A stretch of DNA of 64,000 nucleotides, taken from positions 1-64,000 of the forward strand of contig NZ_FOEP01000006.1 in NCBI RefSeq assembly GCF_900110775.1. The letters are read 5' to 3'. Positions within the stretch are counted from its first letter, which is position 1, and every line of letters begins with the position of its first letter. The stretch comes from Thalassovita taeanensis. Its GTDB lineage: Bacteria > Pseudomonadota > Alphaproteobacteria > Rhodobacterales > Rhodobacteraceae. Positions 9,185 to 17,461 of the stretch are shown one piece after another. The notes under the pieces are model-generated. The model was given only the letters and a program-made list of their open reading frames with translations, was not told the origin of the DNA and ran no database searches. Both the position numbers and the translations under genes were made by a program.

Positions 9185-9460
9185 ATGACCACACAAAAGC
9201 TGATCGGAATCGTCGAAACTGCGGTGGCGGTCGGGACCACCCGAGCGCAGATTGATAATCTTCGCACCCTGACCCAGCCTCGAATCGAATGGCGGACCGA
9301 TCCCAAGAGCAAGAAACGCAATAAAAAGCTCTATAATTTCGACCAGATGGTCGCGTTTTTGGATCATCACCTTCGGCTCAGCGACCTCCAACGCGAGCGC
9401 CTCGACGCGGCCTCGGTCGAGATGCTTCCGTCCCTTCTTGATCGGGAGTTGGTCCAATGA
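9185..9460 (+). CDS. small hypothetical, possible DNA-binding protein
   Basis: 91 residues, starting MTTQKLIGIVETAVAVGTTR; the upstream extension from 9113 looks non-coding. It is basic in the middle (PKSKKRNKKLYNF), and the first 30 residues could form a winged-helix or MerR-like element (VETAVAVGTTRAQIDNLR). It is the first gene of a run of tightly spaced plus-strand genes; its stop overlaps the next ATG at 9457. A regulatory or packaging-accessory role is a guess from position only. Confidence 0.6.
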   Translation: MTTQKLIGIVETAVAVGTTRAQIDNLRTLTQPRIEWRTDPKSKKRNKKLYNFDQMVAFLDHHLRLSDLQRERLDAASVEMLPSLLDRELVQ

Positions 9461-9771
9461 GCAACACGCGGAAAGAAGATGCTCTGCGGCACATCGAGCG
9501 CAATCTCCTGCGGGAATCCCCCGGTCTCACGGACGGGGCCTTGGCTTATCTGCTAGCGGAGGCGGCTGACCTCATCGAGGTGAGATCGTATGAAGCAGGC
9601 TCCACCATGGATGTGAAAGAAGCTGTCGCCAGCCTGAAATCCACGGAGATTGGCAAGATGGTGTTCCGGGAGGCGGAGCCTGCCGACGATGTCGCTGCCC
9701 AGCGCGCGCGTCTGGCCGATTTGCCGCCTGCCCAACGCATGGCCGCAGCTCGTAAGCTAGGAATCGGCTGA
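9457..9771 (+). CDS. hypothetical protein of the island replication module
   Basis: 104 residues, largely helical and acidic, beginning MSNTRKEDALRHIERNLLRE. Its ATG overlaps the stop of the preceding gene (ATGA), and its own stop overlaps the next start at 9771. No family was recognised. Coupled translation implies it works with its neighbours in roughly equal amounts. Confidence 0.6.
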   Translation: MSNTRKEDALRHIERNLLRESPGLTDGALAYLLAEAADLIEVRSYEAGSTMDVKEAVASLKSTEIGKMVFREAEPADDVAAQRARLADLPPAQRMAAARKLGIG

Positions 9772-10313
9772 TGATCAGTGACGCCTCCCAGCCCCTGCCC
9801 GATTCCCGAGACGAGCACTTTGCTCGAATGGTTGCGGCAGGGGTGGGGCGCGCCCGCGCCTACGAGGTTTCCTACGGCGGCGAGGATCGCGACTACAATG
9901 CGTGGCGTCAGCAGGGCTATCGCCTTGGCAAGAAGTCACCGGTGCGGACGAGGATAGAACACCTTCGCACGCTCGATGAAGTGCCGGATTTTTCTCCGAC
10001 CTCGATCACACCAGCAGCACCCGTTCCGCAGGCTGATCTCAGTCGCGCAGGGCTGCTGCAGCTCATGGGAGAGGTCACTGGGGCGCTACGTGACGCCGCG
10101 CGGGCATTGGATCGGGCAGGCGGGACACCGACGTCTGTGGCCCGTCTCCGGCGCGATCTGTTGGCGCACGTAAAAAGAGTGCAGAAGTTTGAACCCGCAC
10201 ACGCCGCCGTAGCTGTGATTGACGAGAACTTCGCAGGATTGGGGGAGAACCTTGCCGATCTTCGCTGCCGATGTGCTGCCGCAGGCGCTGGGCGGACACG
10301 GAGGCGCGTGTAG
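9771..10313 (+). CDS. hypothetical protein, possibly terminase small subunit-like
   Basis: 180 residues. The first 60 (HFARMVAAGVGRARAYEVSYGG ... YRLGKKSPVRTRIEHLR) resemble the helix-turn-helix of phage small terminase subunits, in which a repeated A-x-x-x-x-Y-x-x-G motif is followed by a short P-V-x-x-R-I helix. The remainder is helical. No large terminase, portal or capsid gene is present in the window, so if this is a terminase-type protein it would suit a satellite that borrows a helper phage. It overlaps the genes on both sides. Confidence 0.4.
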   Translation: MISDASQPLPDSRDEHFARMVAAGVGRARAYEVSYGGEDRDYNAWRQQGYRLGKKSPVRTRIEHLRTLDEVPDFSPTSITPAAPVPQADLSRAGLLQLMGEVTGALRDAARALDRAGGTPTSVARLRRDLLAHVKRVQKFEPAHAAVAVIDENFAGLGENLADLRCRCAAAGAGRTRRRV

Positions 10314-10657
10314 TGGCGCTCGACGACCAAACAACCCAGCCTAGCGTTCACAACGAGGCCACAGCGGCCAATGTGGAGGTTGTGACAGCGACGTTGAAGG
10401 AACTGCGGAAGGGTCTTCAAATGATTGCGGTCGATCCCGAAGCAGGGGCCAAGATCGTGAATGGTCAGGCTGACCTTCTCAGCAAGGCAATCGCATCGCT
10501 ATCCACGCAGATCGCGCACCTTCGAGTGCCGGAAAAGCGCGACGACGACCGCCCGCCCGCGCCAGTGATCGACATCGACGAAGCAGTCGAAGCTGCGGAG
10601 ACGTTGATGTCCATCCTTGATGATGAAGTCTGCCAGACCTGCGGATGCTTCAAATGA
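10313..10657 (+). CDS. small hypothetical with C-terminal CxxCxC
   Basis: The start is taken as the GTG at 10313-10315, which shares a base with the previous stop (TAGTG). The 114-residue product is helical and ends in DDEVCQTCGCFK, three closely spaced cysteines that could bind metal. No family was recognised. Its position as fourth gene in an overlapping run makes it part of the same operon. Confidence 0.5.
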   Translation: MALDDQTTQPSVHNEATAANVEVVTATLKELRKGLQMIAVDPEAGAKIVNGQADLLSKAIASLSTQIAHLRVPEKRDDDRPPAPVIDIDEAVEAAETLMSILDDEVCQTCGCFK

Positions 10658-10838
10658 ACAACGGCCTGTAAAGGCCAGAGACGACGCAGTGCGAGTGCCA
10701 AATCGCCCCCACGTTCGGCGTCAGCCGTCGCCCAATCCATGCGCCGGGGAGCGCTGGGCGGCGGCTTTTCCCCACCCCACCTAATCTACCCCGACTCAAT
10801 CAATGCAACCTCCAACCCCGTTTAGGAGACCTCAGACA

Positions 10839-10850
10839 ATGGATAAATAG
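10839..10850 (+). other. three-codon minigene (Met-Asp-Lys-stop)
   Basis: The only good ribosome site upstream of the next gene (AGGAG at 10824-10828) is ideally spaced for the ATG at 10839, which reads ATG GAT AAA TAG. The next ATG, at 10852, starts the 147-residue gene one base after this stop. This may be a leader peptide that feeds re-initiation, or simply chance. Confidence 0.35.
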
Positions 10851-10851
10851 A

Positions 10852-11295
10852 ATGAGTAAATACGAACAAAGCCGCGCTTACTGTCGCACAGTTGTTGCGC
10901 TTGAACCCGGCAGCACTAACCCGTCCTGCCCTGCCGACGCCCGGAAGATGGCGCTGGCCGAATTGATGACAATCTGGGAACACCCCGATCCGATCTGGAC
11001 CGCCGGTCTAGTTCTAGTCGCGGCAAAACAAATCACCGATCTGGTATATTTTGCGGACCTGCCCGGTCCCGCCCAGATCGACTGCGGAGACCTCGTCGCC
11101 GCACTGGGCTGTCCGCGTGTCGCGCGGATGGTTCTCCGAGCAGCCGGTTTCTACATCGGTCGCGACGGGAAATGGACAGATCGTAATGATGATCTGCCCA
11201 ATCAAGGACCGGCACAGAAAGTCGAAACCCCCGGCAACTTCTTCGCCAAACATCTGCTCGAACTGGCGGAAGCAGTCGACGAATCGGTCAACTGA
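10852..11295 (+). CDS. hypothetical protein of the island replication module
   Basis: 147 residues beginning MSKYEQSRAYCRTVVALEPG. Helical, slightly acidic, with no transmembrane segment or catalytic motif seen. It lies between the overlapping small genes and the primase gene and has its own ribosome site, partly shared with a three-codon minigene. Unrecognised. Confidence 0.55.
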   Translation: MSKYEQSRAYCRTVVALEPGSTNPSCPADARKMALAELMTIWEHPDPIWTAGLVLVAAKQITDLVYFADLPGPAQIDCGDLVAALGCPRVARMVLRAAGFYIGRDGKWTDRNDDLPNQGPAQKVETPGNFFAKHLLELAEAVDESVN

Positions 11296-11410
11296 TGGGT
11301 AGGCCGCAAGCCTTTGGTTTCTTGGTGTAACTACTTGAAGTAACTAGGGAAATTTTGATTCTTTCTGCGTTGGGCGTGGTCAAATAAGGCAGACCATGCT
11401 ACAACGTAAA

Positions 11411-11456
11411 ACGCCGGGGGCATTATGCGGGGAAACCAATCCCGCGCCCCCGGCGT
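11411..11456. promoter_or_regulatory. long hairpin upstream of the primase gene
   Basis: ACGCCGGGGGC (11411-11421) pairs exactly with GCCCCCGGCGT (11446-11456). Inside, GCGGG (11427-11431) pairs with CCCGC (11441-11445), leaving the 5-base bulge ATTAT and a 9-base loop. It lies about 70 bases before the primase-helicase start. It has no T run, so a plain terminator is unlikely. A cis-regulatory RNA or a primase/replication signal are alternatives. Confidence 0.5.
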
Positions 11457-11529
11457 CTGATACTATTGCTGTGTCAGAGTATACTGAAACCAGCGCTGAC
11501 GCGCAAGCGCCTGAAAGAAAACGATCCAA

Positions 11530-14500
11530 ATGAAACACGAAAAAATAACACCAGATTCGGTGAATGATGCCGCTTGCGTGATCGACAATGACGACACGGG
11601 CCAGAATGACGGACCGGACTTGAACGACGCCTACATCAGCGGAAAAGCGACACCAGCCTTCGACGCACTGCTTGAGCGGCCCGTAACAATTCTAATCGGT
11701 CAATTGTATGGCGCGCGTGATCGCCGGAATACGCCGGACGAAGGGTGGAAACAAAATACGCTCACCTTTGGCGACTTCATAAAAGGCTATCCCGCCAAAG
11801 GAACCGCCGCCGCCTTTGGTTTGAGCCGTCATCCCGAGGCCAAACGGAAAGAAGGCGCGGCTATTGTTCTGGGATCGTCTATAGGAGGTGCACGCAAGGC
11901 CACAGCGATGGATACCATGTATCTCATGGGGTTGGACGTGGATTCCGGCGCGAAGCTGGACGATGTGCTGGACGTGATCGAAACGCTGGGGTTGGCCTGT
12001 TTTGCGCACACCTCATTCAATCACGGCAAGAGCGGAATCGAATTGAAGCGCGATGACGTGTTGCGGAAGCTGAAAATCAGCACCGACCCAACCCTTGATC
12101 AAGTGAAAGAGTATCTGCGCCACCACTCAAAAGACCGTTACGATGAGTCCTTTATTAACTCTGTGTCGATCAGGGCTGCTAAAAAGCAGGTCAAGGCCGG
12201 AGTCGTGATCGTCTTGGACACTGAACCACTTGATAAATTCCGGCTGTTCTTTCCGTTGGCTGAGCCGATCAAGATCATCGACCAAGGCGCGACACATCAA
12301 GGCGCACTAGACGACTGGGAAAGCGCGGTAACGGGGCTGGCGTCCGAGGTGCTGGGCGTGAATTTTGACACTTCATGCACGGACCCTTCGCGGCTGTTCT
12401 ATTCTGCCCGCCACCCCGCGTCAGCGGGGGATGAGTGGGGTAGCTACATCATCCAAGGCGAGCCGCTGGACTACGCCGCGATTCCGCGTGTGAAGAAAGC
12501 AGACTACAATGCAGGGCGCGCCGGGAATGCGTTTATGCAAGCGGGGGGCGGAGTCGGTCAAGAGCGCCCGCGTGTGATCCTGGACTCGGGACGCGACCTG
12601 ACCGCGTGGCACTCGATGACAGGCAAGAACCGTTTGATGTTGGCCGACCTGCTCGAAACCAACTGCCCGGATAAAATCCGTTCGGCGGGTGGTGAACGAT
12701 CCGGTCACGTCCATACCGAATGTCCTTTTGAGCACGAGCACACCAACGAAGGTGGCACGGGCACGATGGCCATCAACTGCATCGACAACGAGAACGGGTA
12801 TTGGACGTGGTTCTGCAAGCACGATGCCTGCCAAGGTCGGCATAAGACCGAACTCCTGGCCGAGGCGATCAATCGCGGTTGGTTCGACGAGTCCGCGCTG
12901 GACGGCGACGATCTGTTGCCGCTGGATGATGAGGCACAGGCCGAGGCGGACGCACTCGCCGAGGCGGTGGCGCTGGAAATGGAGACTGGGACCACTGTGG
13001 CCGAGATCGCCGCTGACGCGGCCACGCGCTGGAATGCCGACACGACCGGAAAGGAGATTGCCGAACACTTTGCAAAACGTATCGCCGCCGGAACCGATGA
13101 ATCCGTGTTGAACAAGGATAAGGACGTGATTGTTGCGGCGACCAGCTTCGGCAAGTTGGACGTGAACAAGATCATTCGGCAGGAGAGAGGGAAGCACTCA
13201 GAACGTGAAAAGGCCAAGGTGCGCGACGAGGCCAGCGAGAAAGCAGCCCGCGATCTGAAAGCTGGAATCGTTCCCGACGCCTGCTGGACTGACAAGCATG
13301 ATTTTAGTTGGCAGAAAAACTACGCTGGCATGGTGATCGACGCTAAAAACACCGAAGGGTCGAACCCGTTTGTGTATACGAATGGGAACGTGCTGGCGCG
13401 GGTGAGCATTGATCGTAAGACAGGCAGTGCTGAAATTGTCGATCTTTCCACGGAAGCGCTGGTAACATTCCTAAGCGACCACGGAAATTTTATGGTGGAA
13501 CAAGGCGCAGAGGGCGATACCCGCCAGATTGCCTGCCCTACCCAGATTTCCGTTCAGCTTATCCATGAATGGGAAAAGACCCGGTATCCTGAACTTGAGG
13601 GGATCATTCCCGCACCGCAGTTTGCAGAGGATGGAACGCTTGTTCTGGTGCCGGGGTATCACAAAGGTTCTGGCCTGTTTTATGCCCCGCCCACCGGGTT
13701 TGAAGTTGCAGACGTGCCTGACAAACCGACTCCAGACGATGTGAATGCAGCGGTTGATTTGTGGCGCAACCTATATGCAGATTTCCCCTTTGAGGGGATG
13801 ACACGGAACAAGATCATGGCTGGCGACGAGTCGGCGGACTTCGCACACCTCATAGGTTTGGCACTGACAACCCCGGCGCGTGACCTTATGGGGGCGTCCG
13901 CTGTGACGCCTGCTTTTCTCGCAACCAAACCCGCGCCCGGAACGGGCGCAACTTTGATGTTGCAGATATTGCAGATGATCCTTTTTGGAAGCACTATGAT
14001 CGACCCCCCGGCAACAAATGACGACGAACTGCATAAAACTGTTTTTGCGGATTTGATCGCCGGGAAGCCGATGAAGGTTTGGGATAACGTGGAGACGGTT
14101 GGTGGTTCTGTCTATCCTGCCCTGTTGACCGCGCCTGCCTACTCCGGACGTGTGCTGGGGCTGACCCTCACGAAGACCGTTCGGAACCGGATGAGCGTAG
14201 CGTTCACCGGAAACAACCCCGAGTTTACGAAGGAACTCAGGCGACGCGTGGTCTTGTGCCGTCTGGACGCGAAGATGGAGAAACCAGAGGAAAGGGGACC
14301 AGAGTCTTTTAAGCACCCCAACGTGCTGGATCACGCCCGCGACCACCGCGCGAAATACTATCATGCCCTTCTGGTGATGATACAAAATTGGATAGCACAG
14401 GACTACCCACAGGCGGCGAAAAAGAGGACTTTGGCCAGCTATGAAAACTGGTCAGAGGATATTGGCGGGATTCTTGCCGCCGCCGGGATTCACGGCTTCC

Positions 14501-14892
14501 TCGGGAATCGCGACAAGGTGCAGGAATATACATCGGGGGGCGGTGACGATGATCCTCTGCGTGATCTGGTGGAATGTTGGCTTGCCGCGACGATGAAGGG
14601 TGTCGATGAAAACCCCAGAGTGTGCCGGGAGGGGATGCTTTGCAAAACGAACCAAGGATCGAATGGGAACATTGGACTGATCGACGTTGCCGCCGTTGGC
14701 GAACTGGAACTACCAGTGAAATTGTCTCGACATGCGAGCGATGCTTTTGGCTACGACTCCGCCGCGTTCGGGCGGTTTGTCGGGAAGGGTATCGGGCGGG
14801 TTTTTGAGATTGATGGGAAGAAGTGGGCCATCGAGAAAGGGGCCAAAACGAAGCAGGGGGTGCCGTGGTCGCTGGTGGCCGTGACCGCGTGA
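11530..14892 (+). CDS. primase-helicase of the mobile element
   Basis: 1120 residues. An archaeo-eukaryotic-type primase domain occupies roughly residues 100-330, with the metal-binding pair D136/D138 in GLDVDSG, then KFRLFFPL and TDPSRLFYSARHP. A zinc-finger-like stretch follows around 395-440 (CPFEHEHT ... WFCKHDACQGRH), then a long acidic helical linker. The C-terminal third (about 760-1010) resembles a superfamily 3-like helicase as in phage and plasmid primases. Its P-loop reads PAPGTGATLM, with Ala at 807 where the nucleotide-binding Lys is expected; MKVWDNVE is a likely Walker B. It would unwind and prime the element's DNA, probably from the repeat cluster immediately downstream. Confidence 0.7.
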   Translation: MKHEKITPDSVNDAACVIDNDDTGQNDGPDLNDAYISGKATPAFDALLERPVTILIGQLYGARDRRNTPDEGWKQNTLTFGDFIKGYPAKGTAAAFGLSRHPEAKRKEGAAIVLGSSIGGARKATAMDTMYLMGLDVDSGAKLDDVLDVIETLGLACFAHTSFNHGKSGIELKRDDVLRKLKISTDPTLDQVKEYLRHHSKDRYDESFINSVSIRAAKKQVKAGVVIVLDTEPLDKFRLFFPLAEPIKIIDQGATHQGALDDWESAVTGLASEVLGVNFDTSCTDPSRLFYSARHPASAGDEWGSYIIQGEPLDYAAIPRVKKADYNAGRAGNAFMQAGGGVGQERPRVILDSGRDLTAWHSMTGKNRLMLADLLETNCPDKIRSAGGERSGHVHTECPFEHEHTNEGGTGTMAINCIDNENGYWTWFCKHDACQGRHKTELLAEAINRGWFDESALDGDDLLPLDDEAQAEADALAEAVALEMETGTTVAEIAADAATRWNADTTGKEIAEHFAKRIAAGTDESVLNKDKDVIVAATSFGKLDVNKIIRQERGKHSEREKAKVRDEASEKAARDLKAGIVPDACWTDKHDFSWQKNYAGMVIDAKNTEGSNPFVYTNGNVLARVSIDRKTGSAEIVDLSTEALVTFLSDHGNFMVEQGAEGDTRQIACPTQISVQLIHEWEKTRYPELEGIIPAPQFAEDGTLVLVPGYHKGSGLFYAPPTGFEVADVPDKPTPDDVNAAVDLWRNLYADFPFEGMTRNKIMAGDESADFAHLIGLALTTPARDLMGASAVTPAFLATKPAPGTGATLMLQILQMILFGSTMIDPPATNDDELHKTVFADLIAGKPMKVWDNVETVGGSVYPALLTAPAYSGRVLGLTLTKTVRNRMSVAFTGNNPEFTKELRRRVVLCRLDAKMEKPEERGPESFKHPNVLDHARDHRAKYYHALLVMIQNWIAQDYPQAAKKRTLASYENWSEDIGGILAAAGIHGFLGNRDKVQEYTSGGGDDDPLRDLVECWLAATMKGVDENPRVCREGMLCKTNQGSNGNIGLIDVAAVGELELPVKLSRHASDAFGYDSAAFGRFVGKGIGRVFEIDGKKWAIEKGAKTKQGVPWSLVAVTA

Positions 14893-15240
14893 GCGGTGAC
14901 GATGGGTGACGGTAAAAACCTATCGTCACCCATCGTCACCCGCGTAATATATTGATTTTCAATGTTTATTTGGAGTGTGAGTGACGAGTGACGTTAAAAT
15001 GAACAGATCAGATTTGAATCCCAAAAGTATATATACACGTGAGCCTTCGCCGCCCAGAACGTGTGTGTGTATGTCTTTTCCAGCGTTAGTGCGGACACCG
15101 CCAGTTTAACGTCACTCGTCACCCACATTAAGGTTATATGTATAAAATCAATACCTTAAATGGGTGACGATAGGGTGACGATAGGTTTTTATCGTCACCT
15201 TTTCACCTGTTCGTCACCCGTATCGTGCTTATCTCCGCCG
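14893..15240. other. cluster of GTGACG repeats, probable replication origin
   Basis: Immediately after the primase gene, GGTGACGATGGGTGACG (14895-14911) is followed after 12 bases by its exact complement (14924-14940). GTGACGAGTGACGTTAAA (14981-14998) recurs inverted at 15105-15122. Two tandem copies of GGGTGACGATA lie at 15162-15183, followed by inverted CGTCACC units near 15193 and 15211. The stretch between is AT-rich. Clustered iterons and palindromes around an AT-rich block next to a primase gene are typical of an origin of replication. Confidence 0.6.
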
Positions 15241-15792
15241 GGATGAGCCACCGTCACTTACAAAATGCCCGCATACGCTAAAATCCGCCCGACAGCCGCC
15301 ACTACATACGGTAACGCACTGCGTCATTACTGCAACATTGCGTGACTGGCGGCGCGTGAAACATCGTCAACGCAGGTATGCATCCGGTCAGTCCACCGTC
15401 TCGTCGATCTCGATGAGGATGGGGGACCCGCGCCGATTCAGACACCCGGTGGGCCTTCCTCGACAACCTACCGCCGCTTCGGTGGCTGTCTGCTCCGACA
15501 AGCAGGATAATCTCACACGCAATGTCGTTGCCCACCCCGCGAAACATTTGCCACACCGCCCAGCCCAGCGCCCACCGGGGACCCTTCGGGATTCGATGAC
15601 CGGGCGGGGTCCCTCTGGAATCCGAAGACCGGGGACCCTCCGGTTTTCGCGCAGGGGGTGGGGTCTAATTCCACAGAATTTCAAATCATGCCCGCCTCGG
15701 CTGATGCCGTCCACCAACCGCCCAGCCAACAGCATCACTACACCGTCCGAAATGAGTATACTTCGACGGGACACCGGAAACAGTGCGTTTTC
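15241..15792. other. gene-poor stretch, nothing firm
   Basis: Frames on both strands are open because of base composition, but none has a ribosome site or family motif. A repeat-like purine/pyrimidine passage containing GGGGACCC variants occurs at about 15575-15665. No tRNA or CRISPR array was seen. Confidence 0.4.
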
Positions 15793-15870
15793 TGTCCTTT
15801 TACCCTTCCAGAATCACTTATCGGACACTATGTATTTGTCGAACAGTCTTACAGGACACATAACAGGACA
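15793..15870. promoter_or_regulatory. possible res/crossover site of the adjacent serine recombinase
   Basis: TGTCC at 15793-15797 and GGACA at 15823-15827, 15854-15858 and 15866-15870 form partial inverted and direct half-sites in an AT-rich stretch ending just before the recombinase ATG. Tn3-type resolvases bind TGTC-n-GACA dyads in this arrangement. A role in autoregulation as well as recombination is inferred. Confidence 0.35.
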
Positions 15871-15881
15871 AAGGAGACAAC

Positions 15882-16478
15882 ATGGGAGAAATGATCGGCT
15901 ACGCACGCGTTAGCAGCCACGGGCAGAAGCTCGACATTCAGGTAGACGCCCTGACCAAGGCAGGCGTCCACGAGGACCACCTTTATAAAGAGAAGGTGTC
16001 CGGCACCAAGCGCACAGGCCGAAAGGAGCTGGACGACCTTCTTGCTCGGGGCATCCGCAAGGGTGACACGCTCGTCGTCACGAAGCTCGACAGATTGGCC
16101 CGCTCATCGCGCGACCTCCACAACATCGCCCACACCCTCGAAGAAAAAGGCGTTGGCCTCAAGGTGCTCGATCAGAACATCGACACGACAACGAGCGCTG
16201 GACGATTGTTCTTCGCCATGCTGGGTGCCATCGCGACCTTCGAGACCGAGATCAGGAAGGAACGCCAACGCGAAGGCATCGACGCGGCATTGGCCAAAGG
16301 ACCTGACAGCCCCTTCAAAGGGAGACCTGCGACCATTGAGGCCGACCGCATCGCAGCCCTCAAGGCCGAGGGGCTGACGCCCACCGCCATCGCCAAGGAA
16401 CTGGGGATCGCGCGCTCATCGGTCTATCGCTACCTCGACAGCGAACGTCAGACCGACGCGAACGAAAGCATCGTGTGA
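15882..16478 (+). CDS. serine recombinase (resolvase/invertase family)
   Basis: 198 residues with the small serine-recombinase plan. The catalytic Ser is in YARVS (residues 7-11), the active-site Arg motif TKLDRLAR is at 67-74, and the long E helix contains GRLFFAMLGAIATFE. A C-terminal helix-turn-helix follows (LKAEGLTPTAIAKELGIARSSVYRYL). AAAGGAG precedes the ATG at 15882. Such enzymes resolve multimers or cointegrates, or invert DNA. Its place beside the putative origin suggests dimer resolution for a replicating form of the element. Confidence 0.9.
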   Translation: MGEMIGYARVSSHGQKLDIQVDALTKAGVHEDHLYKEKVSGTKRTGRKELDDLLARGIRKGDTLVVTKLDRLARSSRDLHNIAHTLEEKGVGLKVLDQNIDTTTSAGRLFFAMLGAIATFETEIRKERQREGIDAALAKGPDSPFKGRPATIEADRIAALKAEGLTPTAIAKELGIARSSVYRYLDSERQTDANESIV

Positions 16479-16983
16479 TGCTCCTACCGGCGAGGCCGCT
16501 GACCACCAGATCAACGGCCTGCTCCATGTTACCGCAGACCATGCGTCAGGACGTTGATTCCAACACCTCTGATCGCTTGTGCGGCTGATCCGGCTGTCAT
16601 CGTGCGCCTGCTGCGTCAGCAGCCACCACAGGCCCTCCCACAGCCTCTCCTGATCCCTCCGATCCACTGATGCAAACCGGTTCACGCCCGACTGACTCCG
16701 GCTCGTTTTGACGCGATGCTGTTTTGGCTGGACTGACTCGATCCCATTTTGATTTGGACTGACTCAATCTCATTTTGTGGAGAACTGAATCACTTCCAAT
16801 TTGGCTGGAACGAACCGACCCGATTTCCGGCGAGTGCGGGCCTGTTCGGCTCACCCGGAACCCTGACCGGATCGCCTGCCCATCGGATCACGTCAATCAT
16901 AACCAATTGAAAAGATTCAATAAAGACTCCTAATCGCCCATCAAATGCCGCATTCTGGACAGGTCGAAACACAGGAGATTCGC
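16479..16983. repeat. intergenic with degenerate tandem repeats
   Basis: No gene was recognised. Between about 16690 and 16810, GGACTGACTC followed by ATCxCATTTTG occurs in at least two close copies (starting near 16730 and 16756), with more degenerate copies on either side (ending in TCGTTTTGACGCG upstream and GAACTGAATCAC downstream). Multiple short terminal repeats of this form occur at IS21-type ends, and iterons are another reading. The sequence becomes AT-rich just before the next gene. Confidence 0.4.
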
Positions 16984-17298
16984 ATGACAGACCTACCAGA
17001 CCTGATAGAGGCCAGCGCCAAACTGGCGCGGATAACTGGTGAAGATGATCCAGATATGCGCGCCGCGCGCAAACACGCCAGACGCGCGCTTGCGCTGGCC
17101 ATAGGGACGCCAGAACAGCTAGTTGAGCGGCTGGACCAAACGACAACAGAAAAGGCACGCCAGAAGGCCCGACAGGCGGTTGCCGCTACGCGCACCTATC
17201 GGCCAGACAGCCAGACCACGGCAACGCGCGGCGCGGCTGATGCCTTGCGCGATGCAATCCGCGCCGCGCTGGAAAGGGTGGACGCGCGCCGCACCTGA
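16984..17298 (+). CDS. small hypothetical helical protein
   Basis: 104 residues starting MTDLPDLIEASAKLARITGE, chosen because AGGAG lies eight bases upstream; the frame extends further 5' without a site. It is Ala/Arg-rich and helical throughout, with dense basic residues in the second half (KARQKARQAVAATRTYR). No family was recognised. It might bind nucleic acid, but nothing specific shows this. Confidence 0.5.
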   Translation: MTDLPDLIEASAKLARITGEDDPDMRAARKHARRALALAIGTPEQLVERLDQTTTEKARQKARQAVAATRTYRPDSQTTATRGAADALRDAIRAALERVDARRT

Positions 17299-17302
17299 GA
17301 AT

Positions 17303-17351
17303 CTTGCACAATCTAGGGTCCCACAGGGGACTACCCTCTAGGTTGTGCAGG
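17303..17351. terminator. imperfect hairpin after the small hypothetical gene
   Basis: CTTGCACAATCTAGGGT pairs, with a few mismatches, with ACCCTCTAGGTTGTGCAG around the loop CCCACAGGGGACT. It starts four bases after the preceding stop. There is no U tract, so it might be a weak terminator, an RNA stabilising structure or a recombination site. Confidence 0.35.
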
Positions 17352-17461
17352 GCGCTCAGTAGCTGTCAGCACCCCACCCCCCAAGATTTTGGCAACCGCC
17401 ACCGTAGGAAAATTTTTATAGGAATCGGATTCGCAACATTCGGGCCTCAATCATCCACCGA

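Noticed and set aside
14893-15240. CRISPR array
   Set aside because: The repeats are inverted, of different lengths and irregularly spaced, with no equal spacers and no cas genes.
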